Shown here: positions 31,515 to 37,688 of the stretch, one piece after another
Layout: the number at the start of each line of letters is the position of its first letter
Numbering within the stretch: position 1 is the first letter of the stretch
DNA from: Pedobacter sp. SYP-B3415
GTDB lineage: Bacteria; Bacteroidota; Bacteroidia; Sphingobacteriales; Sphingobacteriaceae
Assembly: GCF_004138205.1 (NCBI RefSeq)
Contig: NZ_RXNQ01000012.1
Coordinates: 1 to 59,157, forward strand
Length of the DNA stretch: 59,157 bases
Reading direction: 5' to 3'
Position numbers and translations under genes: made by a program
The notes under the pieces: model-generated
What the model saw: only the letters and a program-made list of their open reading frames with translations
What the model was told of the DNA's origin: nothing
The model's database searches: none

Positions 31515-32471
31515 TTAACTGAGCATTTTTTTCAATACAGCCTGCGCTGCCCAAAGGCGGTTACCAGCTTCCTGTATAACGAGTGAATTCGGACCGTCGA
31601 GCACCTCTGCGGCAAGTTCAAGGTCGCGCCTTACCGGAAGGCAATGCATGACACCGGCGTTATTGGTTTGCTTTAATTTCTGATTGTCTAACATCCAGTT
31701 GCCGGAAACCGGGAGCACCTTGCCATAGTCCTGATAGCTGCTCCAGTTTTTTACATACACATAATCAGCACCGTGCAACGCGGCATCAAGGTCGTGTACA
31801 ATTTCAGCTCCCTGCGTGAACTGCCCGTCAAGTTCGTATCCTTCGGGATGAGCGATCGTGAAATCAACCAAACCTTCCTCCTGTGCCTTGCTCATCCACT
31901 CTGCAAAAGAGTTCGGAACGGCCTGTGGCAGGGCCTTAACGTGCGGGCCCCAGGCAAGAACAACTTTTGGTTTGCCGTTGCCTTTCCAGGTTTCACGAAT
32001 GGTAATCAGGTCGGTAAAACTCTGCAACGGATGTCGCGTAGCACTTTCGAGACTAACAACCGGCACGCCGCAATACTTTACAAATTTGTTAAAAAAATCT
32101 TCGCTGTAATCTTCTTCCTTATTTTGTAGCTTCGGGAACGACCGTAGTCCAAGAATGTCGCAATATTGCCCCATCACAGCAGCGGCTTCGCGTATATGCT
32201 CTACCGTTGTACCATTCATGATCATGCCATCCTGTGTCTCAAGTGCCCAGCCCTCCTTGTCCATGTTCATCACGATCACAGTCATACCAAGATTCAGGGC
32301 TGCCTTCTGTGTACTCAACCGCGTGCGCAGGCTTGGGTTCATAAAAACCAGTCCCAGGGTCTTGTTCCGGCCCAGTTCTGCGTGTGCATGCGGAGCCGCT
32401 TTCAGATCGAGTGCATCCTGGACAAATTGTTTGATATCTGTTACGTCGTGAACGGAAGAAAATAGTTTCAT
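31515..32471 (-). CDS. argF': N-acylornithine carbamoyltransferase, predicted N-succinylornithine-specific
   Basis: Transfers carbamoyl phosphate to N-acylornithine to give N-acylcitrulline. The 318-residue product starts MKLFSSVHDVTDIKQFV and has the carbamoyl-phosphate motif NPSLRTRLSTQKAALNLGM (45-63), the acyl-specific ESATRHPLQSFTDLITI, WGPHVKALPQAVPNSFAEWM, and the C-terminal MHCLPVRR. This is the Bacteroides/Xanthomonas type, not ordinary ornithine carbamoyltransferase. In the literature one residue distinguishes the types: Glu92 in the Xanthomonas acetylornithine enzyme and Pro90 in the Bacteroides succinylornithine enzyme. Here the aligned residue is Val90 (GTTVEHIREA). Glu-to-Val at this place was reported to convert the acetyl enzyme to a succinyl enzyme. 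The longer frame from 32501 adds ten unlikely residues. A hairpin separates it from argD. Confidence 0.92.
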   Translation of the reverse strand: MKLFSSVHDVTDIKQFVQDALDLKAAPHAHAELGRNKTLGLVFMNPSLRTRLSTQKAALNLGMTVIVMNMDKEGWALETQDGMIMNGTTVEHIREAAAVMGQYCDILGLRSFPKLQNKEEDYSEDFFNKFVKYCGVPVVSLESATRHPLQSFTDLITIRETWKGNGKPKVVLAWGPHVKALPQAVPNSFAEWMSKAQEEGLVDFTIAHPEGYELDGQFTQGAEIVHDLDAALHGADYVYVKNWSSYQDYGKVLPVSGNWMLDNQKLKQTNNAGVMHCLPVRRDLELAAEVLDGPNSLVIQEAGNRLWAAQAVLKKMLS

Positions 32472-32492
32472 AGTCTTGATTAGGTAAGAACA

Positions 32493-32519
32493 AGGCACCA
32501 AACTGTAATTTTGGTGCCT
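32493..32519 (-). terminator. Hairpin between argD and the carbamoyltransferase gene
   Basis: Perfect 10-bp stem AGGCACCAAA (32493-32502) / TTTGGTGCCT (32510-32519) in the 65-base gap inside the operon. On the minus strand it is followed only by TTGTTCTT, so it may be a partial terminator or an mRNA-stabilising or processing hairpin. Confidence 0.65.
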
Positions 32520-32536
32520 GTGCTGATTTAGTTCGG

Positions 32537-33679
32537 TTATTGTGTCTGTACTGCGAGTTCGGCTTTTAATGCATCAAGAAAAGCGTCGGCTTGTTCTTTG
32601 CTCAGGTTCAAAGCAGGCAATAGCCTGATTACGTTTGGTTTTGCTTCACCGGTAAAGATTCGGTGCCTGAACAGCAGGTTCTTTTTAACCTGAGCCAACG
32701 ACTCGGGAAGCTCAATTCCAATCATCAGACCTCTTCCGCGTACCTCGGTTATTTCCTGAATTTTTCGCAATTCGCCGATCAGATAGTCGCCGGTTTCTTT
32801 TGCATTCTGTATCAGGTTATCCTGTTCAATAACCTCCAGAACCGCGAGTGCCGCTGCGCAGGCCAGATGATTGCCGCCAAAGGTGGTTCCCAGCATGCCA
32901 TGCCAGGGTTTGAATTTTGGTGCGATCGAGATGCCCGCAACGGGAAAGCCGTTGCCCATTCCCTTCGCCATAGTGTAAACGTCTGCCTGAACGCCGGCAT
33001 AATCATGCGAATAAAAATCGCCGGTACGCCCATATCCACATTGTACGCTGTCAGCTATGTAAACAGCGTTATATTCGTCGCAAAGCGACCTGATCTTTTG
33101 CAAGAACGTTTTCGAGGCTTCTTTAATGCCACCGACACCCTGGATTCCTTCAATGATTACCGCGGCAATTTCATGGCCGTGTGCGGCAAAGGCTTCTTCG
33201 AGCGCTACCTCATTGTTGTGGGGAAGAAAAATAACGTTGTCTGTTTCGTTGACAGGTGCAACAATCTTCGGATTGTCTGTAGCCGCTACCGCTAGCGACG
33301 TTCGTCCGTGAAACGCGCCTTTAAAGGCAACGATTTTTTTCCTGTTATTATAAAATGAGGCCAGTTTGAGCGCGTTCTCATTGGCTTCTGCGCCAGAATT
33401 ACATAAAAAAAGCTGGTAATCGGGCTTGCCAGAAACCTGACCAAGTTTCTCTGCGAGCTGCTGCTGGAGAGGAATCTTTACCGAGTTTGAGTAAAACCCA
33501 ACCTTATTAAGTTGTTCGGTAAGCCTGGAAACGTAGTGCGGATGCGTATGCCCGATAGAGATAACCGCATGACCACCGTACAGGTCAAGGTATTCCTGTC
33601 CATCGGCATCCCAGACAGAACTGCCTGCAGCCTTGGTAATTTCTATATCGTTAAGTGGATAAACGTCGAATAAATGCAT
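32537..33679 (-). CDS. argD: N-acylornithine aminotransferase (class III)
   Basis: ArgD transaminates N-acylglutamate semialdehyde to N-acylornithine with pyridoxal phosphate. The 380-residue product shows GGHAVISIGHTHPHYV, FLCNSGAEANENALKLASFY, FKGAFHGRTSLAVAATDNP, IIEGIQGVGGIKEASKTFL, VYIADSVQCGYGRTGDFYSH (pyridine-ring Asp), MAKGMGNGFPVAGISIAP (Schiff-base Lys), GTTFGGNHLACAAALAVLE and a C-terminal GRGLMIGIEL. Start MHLFDVYPLND at 33679 is preferred to the upstream in-frame codon, which lies in the repetitive flank of the four-helix-bundle cassette. That cassette separates it from argC. Confidence 0.95.
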   Translation of the reverse strand: MHLFDVYPLNDIEITKAAGSSVWDADGQEYLDLYGGHAVISIGHTHPHYVSRLTEQLNKVGFYSNSVKIPLQQQLAEKLGQVSGKPDYQLFLCNSGAEANENALKLASFYNNRKKIVAFKGAFHGRTSLAVAATDNPKIVAPVNETDNVIFLPHNNEVALEEAFAAHGHEIAAVIIEGIQGVGGIKEASKTFLQKIRSLCDEYNAVYIADSVQCGYGRTGDFYSHDYAGVQADVYTMAKGMGNGFPVAGISIAPKFKPWHGMLGTTFGGNHLACAAALAVLEVIEQDNLIQNAKETGDYLIGELRKIQEITEVRGRGLMIGIELPESLAQVKKNLLFRHRIFTGEAKPNVIRLLPALNLSKEQADAFLDALKAELAVQTQ

Positions 33680-33680
33680 G

Positions 33681-34221
33681 GTTGAAAGTTTAAAGTTTAA
33701 AGTCAAAAGTTTAAATCAGAAGTTGAGAGCTTGAGTCTCTATCATCTTTGTAAATTGGGATCGACAACTGTATCGATGTCTCCAGATCGGCATATAGGCA
33801 ATGACTGATCATTGCCGTATCTTTTTTATAAAAACAATCAGCATAGCTTTAATTTCATTTATCTCCTGATTGAGTATTTCAAAGCGTTCTTTTGCCAAAA
33901 ACGACAGATCCTTAGCTAACAAAACCAGATATTCAAGTTCATGAACTGACCCTAATGCTATTTGTAAGAAGTGAGCGAAATCTTTTTTTGAAAGGCGGCC
34001 CGATCCTTCAGCAATGTTGACAGGAATCGAGTAGGCAGCTCTTTTCAATTGACGCACCAGTGCATAGTCTTCTTCTCTTGGAAAGCCGCTACAAACCTCA
34101 TAAATCAGCAGCACAAGTTTGTGAGCACGCTGCCAAACCAGAAGATCTTTGTAATTCTGCATTTGCCTGAGATTATTTTTTAAGCAAGAAACTTTTAACT
34201 TTCTACTTTTTATCTTTCAAC
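33681..34221. mobile_element. Putative four-helix-bundle gene cassette with degenerate terminal inverted repeats
   Basis: The complete argC-argD interval is occupied by one 541-base unit. Its left end 33681-33712 and its right end 34190-34221 (read on the minus strand) are inverted copies: both start GTTGAAAG and end AAAAGTTT, and I count about 26 matches in 33 aligned columns with two gaps. The unit ends one base from the argD ATG and exactly at the argC stop codon. It encodes one protein, the S23-like four-helix bundle. The repeats are low-complexity A/T/G words, so chance similarity is possible, but exact placement at both ends supports insertion of a defined cassette. Confidence 0.55.
33809..34162 (-). 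CDS. Four-helix-bundle protein (S23 / 23S rRNA intervening-sequence family)
   Basis: The 117-residue protein begins MQNYKDLLVWQRAHKLVLLI, contains FPREEDYALVRQLKRAAYSI and VNIAEGSGRLSKKDFAHFL, and continues ALGSVHELEYLVLLAKDL. These are the hallmarks of the S23/IVP four-helix-bundle family, first seen in intervening sequences of spirochaete 23S rRNA genes and related to Avd of diversity-generating retroelements. The molecular role of the free-standing copies is unknown; the basic surface suggests nucleic-acid binding. It is predicted to form a pentameric bundle like Avd (inference). The gene has no metabolic link to its arg neighbours and sits in a cassette with inverted-repeat ends, in the same orientation as the operon. 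Confidence 0.88.
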   Translation of the reverse strand: MQNYKDLLVWQRAHKLVLLIYEVCSGFPREEDYALVRQLKRAAYSIPVNIAEGSGRLSKKDFAHFLQIALGSVHELEYLVLLAKDLSFLAKERFEILNQEINEIKAMLIVFIKKIRQ

Positions 34222-35217
34222 TTAAAACCCTCCCGCTTTCAACTTCAACCCCTCTCTTTCGTCAAGGCCGAACAGGAGATTCATATTTTGAACGGCCTGG
34301 CCACTTGCGCCTTTCAGCAGGTTATCTATAATACTGATAATAAACAATTTACCCCCATGCTTCTCCACATGCAGAAGCGCTTTGTTTGTGTTTACCACTT
34401 GTTTCAGGTCGATATTTTTGCGACTTACGTGCGTAAAGGGGTGGCCGGCATAATATTTTTCATACAACGCAATTGCTTCCTCCCCGGTAAGGTCGCTGTC
34501 AAGATATACCGCCGCAAGGATGCCGCGGGTAAAATCGCCCCTTTGCGGGATAAAGTTGACGGCTTCAGTGAATCCGGGCTGCAGCTGTTTGATACTCTCA
34601 CCTATTTCATTCAGGTGCTGATGGCCAAAAGCTTTGTATATCGAAAGGTTGTTATTTCGCCAGCTGAAGTGCGACGTCGCCGACAGGCTTTGACCTGCGC
34701 CGGTAGATCCGGTAGTTGCATTAATGTGCAGCTCGCCTTTCAACAAACCCTTAGCAGCCAGAGGCAACAGGGCCAGTTGTATGCAGGTGGCAAAACACCC
34801 CGGATTGGCAATATTGTCTGCCTCAGCAATTGATTGACGGTTCAGTTCAGGTAAACCATAAACGAATTTTCGTCCTGCCAGCTCTGCGTTTTTTTGCAAA
34901 CGGAAATCCTGAGAGAGGTCGATAATCTTTATTTTATCTGCAACTGTATTTGCATCCAGGAACTTTTTCGCATCGCCATGCCCCACGCATAGAAACAGCA
35001 CATCAATATCGTCTGAAAGATGATCACTGAAAACGAGATCGGTATCACCAAGCAGGTCTGTATGCACGTCAGAAACAGGGTTTCCTGCATTGCTGTTGCT
35101 GTGCACAAAAGTGATGTCTACTTTCGGATGGTGTACCAGGATGCGTAAAAGCTCGCCGCCTGTATATCCGGCGCCGCCGACAATACCTGCTCTTATTTTT
35201 TCGGAGTTATTTACCAT
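34222..35217 (-). CDS. argC: N-acyl-gamma-glutamyl-phosphate reductase
   Basis: ArgC reduces N-acylglutamyl phosphate to the semialdehyde with NADPH. The 331-residue product begins with the Rossmann motif AGIVGGAGYTGGELLRIL, contains KIIDLSQDFRL, YGLPELNR, the catalytic cysteine in NPGCFATCIQLALLPL, NATTGSTGAGQSLSATSHFSW, and QHLNEIGESIKQL. A C-terminal segment NLLKGASGQAVQNMNLLFG follows. Length is close to the family norm of type 1 enzymes. Its stop codon abuts the right end of the four-helix-bundle cassette. It is the third gene of the arg operon, 40 bases after argG. Confidence 0.95.
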   Translation of the reverse strand: MVNNSEKIRAGIVGGAGYTGGELLRILVHHPKVDITFVHSNSNAGNPVSDVHTDLLGDTDLVFSDHLSDDIDVLFLCVGHGDAKKFLDANTVADKIKIIDLSQDFRLQKNAELAGRKFVYGLPELNRQSIAEADNIANPGCFATCIQLALLPLAAKGLLKGELHINATTGSTGAGQSLSATSHFSWRNNNLSIYKAFGHQHLNEIGESIKQLQPGFTEAVNFIPQRGDFTRGILAAVYLDSDLTGEEAIALYEKYYAGHPFTHVSRKNIDLKQVVNTNKALLHVEKHGGKLFIISIIDNLLKGASGQAVQNMNLLFGLDEREGLKLKAGGF

Positions 35218-35257
35218 GTATCAGAGTTGTTGTGGCTTAAGATAAACCCGTTAATTG

Positions 35258-36448
35258 TTAATTATCCTGGTTTACCTTGTGCCAGATCATAACCTGGTTG
35301 CCAAATATTTTCGAAAAGCCTTTCACATCATCACCGCTCCAGGCATTGTTCATTTCGCCATAACTACCGAATTTATTGCTCATCAGATCGTGGTCAGATT
35401 CGATACCGATTACCTGAAAGCGATAAGGCTGAAGCTCTACAAATACTTTTCCGCTGACAGTCTGCTGTGTATTAAGCAAAAAGGCCTCAATATCGCGCAT
35501 AATCGGATCATGGAACTGCCCCTCGTGAAGCCAGTTGCCATAAAACGAAGCAAGCTGCTCTTTCCAGCTTAACTGCCATTTGGTAAGTGTATGTTTCTCG
35601 AGCGTGTGGTGCGCCTTGATAATGACAAGGGGTGCGGCAGCTTCAAAACCTACTCGGCCTTTAATTCCAATAATTGTATCGCCAACGTGAATATCGCGTC
35701 CAACGCCAAAAGGCTGGGCAATGGCCTGCAACTTTTGGATGGCACGTACAGGCTCCATTTTTTCGCCATCTATGCCGACCAGCTCGCCTTTGCGGAAGCT
35801 CAGCTCAAGCCTTTTTGGCGCGGTCTCTGTAACCTGCGTTGGCCAGGCCTCTTCCGGCAATGTATCATGAGAAGTAAGTGTTTCTTTACCACCTACAGAA
35901 GTTCCCCAAAGACCTTTGTTGATTGAATATTTTGCTTTTTCGGCGTTAAATTCAACACCGTGCTCATGCAGATATGTAATCTCCGCTTCGCGTGATAATT
36001 TCAGGTCGCGGATCGGGGTGATAATTTCAACACCCGGGATCAGGATATTGAAGATCATGTCAAAACGAACCTGATCGTTGCCGGCACCGGTACTCCCATG
36101 CGCTACATAGTCTGCACCAATCTTTTTAACGTAATTGGCTATAGCTGTTGCCTGACTTACACGCTCGGCACTCACTGATAAAGGATAGGTTGCGTTTTTC
36201 AGAACGTTGCCAAATACCAGGAAGCGGATGCAGCTTTGGTAATAGTTTTCTGTTTCATCTACAACGGCATGAGAAGCCACACCAAGTGCATACGCGCGGC
36301 TTTCGATTTCCTGAAGTTCATCTTCGCTGAAACCGCCGGTATTAACGATAACAGAATGCACCTCCAGTCCTCTTTCCTGAGCCAGGTAAATACAACAGAA
36401 CGAGGTATCAAGTCCCCCGCTGAATGCCAAAACAACTTTTTTCTTCAT
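35258..36448 (-). CDS. argG: Argininosuccinate synthase
   Basis: ArgG joins citrulline and aspartate with ATP hydrolysis to AMP. The 396-residue product has the N-type ATP pyrophosphatase loop VVLAFSGGLDTSFCCIYL near residue 4, the citrulline-binding region VAHGSTGAGNDQVRFDMIF, the aspartate site, and YSINKGLWGTSVGGKE. In a succinylated or acetylated pathway it acts after deacylation of acylcitrulline by the M20 enzyme. It follows the GNAT acyltransferase gene by 6 bases and precedes argC by 40. Confidence 0.97.
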   Translation of the reverse strand: MKKKVVLAFSGGLDTSFCCIYLAQERGLEVHSVIVNTGGFSEDELQEIESRAYALGVASHAVVDETENYYQSCIRFLVFGNVLKNATYPLSVSAERVSQATAIANYVKKIGADYVAHGSTGAGNDQVRFDMIFNILIPGVEIITPIRDLKLSREAEITYLHEHGVEFNAEKAKYSINKGLWGTSVGGKETLTSHDTLPEEAWPTQVTETAPKRLELSFRKGELVGIDGEKMEPVRAIQKLQAIAQPFGVGRDIHVGDTIIGIKGRVGFEAAAPLVIIKAHHTLEKHTLTKWQLSWKEQLASFYGNWLHEGQFHDPIMRDIEAFLLNTQQTVSGKVFVELQPYRFQVIGIESDHDLMSNKFGSYGEMNNAWSGDDVKGFSKIFGNQVMIWHKVNQDN

Positions 36449-36454
36449 TATCAG

Positions 36455-37156
36455 CTATTTAAATAAAAAGGTAAACAAAAATAAAAGCACCTTCATGCCG
36501 GGGTTTTTAGGCTTTGGCTTTAGGACCAGGCGCTGTTTTATGCGCATGAAGCGCTCGTAAAGTTTGGGTTTTCGCTGCAGTTCTTCAGCGAAGCGTTTCG
36601 CTGCGTCATGCTTCTGCGTTGCAGGATCGTATAGCATGGCGGTGCACATGCAGTTTTTGCGATCTTTCGATTTAAGAATTTCGAAGTTTACACAACTCTG
36701 GCAGCCTTTCCAGAACTCTTCATCCTGGGTAAGCTCAGAATAGGTTACCGGTTCATAGCCGAGGTCAGAATTGATCTTCATGACTGCCAGGCCGGTAGTA
36801 AGCCCGAAAATTTTTGCTTTCGGGTACTTTTGCCTCGAGAGTTCGAAAATTTTGTATTTGATGGCGTGTGCAAGACCGACCTTCCTGAATGCAGGGTTCA
36901 CAATCAAACCTGAGTTGGCAACGAACTGCCCATGGCTCCAGGTTTCAATATAACAGAAGCCTGCCCATGTGCCATCCTGATGAAATGCAATAACGGCTTT
37001 CCCTTCAGCCATTTTACCGGCTACATATTCCGGAGAACGCTTTGCAATACCTGTGCCTCTGGCTTTTGCTGAGACTTCCATCTCATCACAGATTTCTTCT
37101 GCAAATACACGATGCTCAGGAAGTGCAACCTGCACGATGAATTCGTTAATATTCAT
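36455..37156 (-). CDS. GNAT acyltransferase, candidate N-acylglutamate synthase (ArgA role)
   Basis: First gene of the arg operon, 233 residues. The GNAT fold is visible: VAGKMAEGKAVIAFHQDGTW, GFCYIETWSHGQFVANSGL, then the acyl-CoA loop VNPAFRKVGLAHAIKYKIFE, and IFGLTTGLAVMKINSDLGYEPV. After the fold comes a cysteine cluster, Cys152, Cys155, Cys169 and Cys171 (CxxC-x13-CxC), unusual in GNATs and likely to bind a metal. No amino-acid-kinase domain is attached, unlike classical ArgA. The operon has no other N-acylglutamate-forming enzyme, and no argJ, so this protein is the best candidate for acylating glutamate from acetyl- or succinyl-CoA. I recall that the corresponding gene in Bacteroides was linked genetically to this step, but I cannot check that here. 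Confidence 0.85.
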   Translation of the reverse strand: MNINEFIVQVALPEHRVFAEEICDEMEVSAKARGTGIAKRSPEYVAGKMAEGKAVIAFHQDGTWAGFCYIETWSHGQFVANSGLIVNPAFRKVGLAHAIKYKIFELSRQKYPKAKIFGLTTGLAVMKINSDLGYEPVTYSELTQDEEFWKGCQSCVNFEILKSKDRKNCMCTAMLYDPATQKHDAAKRFAEELQRKPKLYERFMRIKQRLVLKPKPKNPGMKVLLFLFTFLFK

Positions 37157-37688
37157 TGATAATGATAACGAAGAAAAATTATAATTCGGATTAATTGAGT
37201 GGGTGGATATTGGAACTTATCCATTGTCTTTGATCGGCCGGCCTAAACGATTCAAATACGGTTCGTATAATGTTGCCGGAATCTGGGAGCTACGAGAACC
37301 GGAGTTCGCCGGCACATAAATGATAAAACCAGACTTTTTGGAGTAGCCTGCATCGCTGTTATCAAATATGTATTTTGCCTCTTCAATTCAGTGTTAACGG
37401 TATTGTGATGCAAATGTTTAAATAAATTCTGAGTTAAGCAACTCCTTGAAGTTTTTTTTACAAAAATTGGTGAATTTGATAACGTTCATTGTCGGACTCG
37501 CAATGTTTTAATTTACTCAAATCCCGCTCCTCAATATTGACCTGTCATCTTCGCACTGTTATCCGCTCTGCCATCAGTGTATTGAACGTACACAGCTTGA
37601 ACTGCCTGGCTAAAATTCAACTTTTTCTTGCGCAACTAAATATTTGTCCCTAACATTGCAATCAATTTAGAATTAGTCCAAATAAACA
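37157..37688. other. Intergenic region upstream of the arg operon and the TonB receptor
   Basis: This 532-base gap separates the divergent arg operon and TonB receptor gene. It must hold both promoters; I see no perfect TAnnTTTG near either start. AATATTTG at about 37641-37648 is one mismatch away and could serve the receptor. GATAATGATAA beside the GNAT ATG resembles half a Fur box but lies on the wrong side for the receptor. The middle holds a possible gene remnant (37217-37387). Confidence 0.5.
37217..37387 (-). pseudogene. Possible coding remnant upstream of the arg operon
   Basis: On the minus strand an open stretch of 56 codons runs from just after a TGA (complement of 37388-37390) to a TAA at 37217-37219. 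Its codon choice resembles the neighbouring genes. It reads, in part, YIFDNSDAGYSKKSGF, VPANSGSRSSQIPATLYEPY and LNRLGRPIKDNG. There is no ATG; the only common alternative start is a GTG at the VPANSG position. It looks like the 3' end of a lost gene whose 5' part has decayed into AT-rich sequence. I do not recognise the family, and a chance open frame is possible. Confidence 0.3.

Noticed and set aside
37155..37173. Fur-box-like GATAATGATAA beside the GNAT start
   Set aside because: Only half of the 19-base consensus matches and it lies at the arg operon start, over 500 bases from the TonB receptor ATG.
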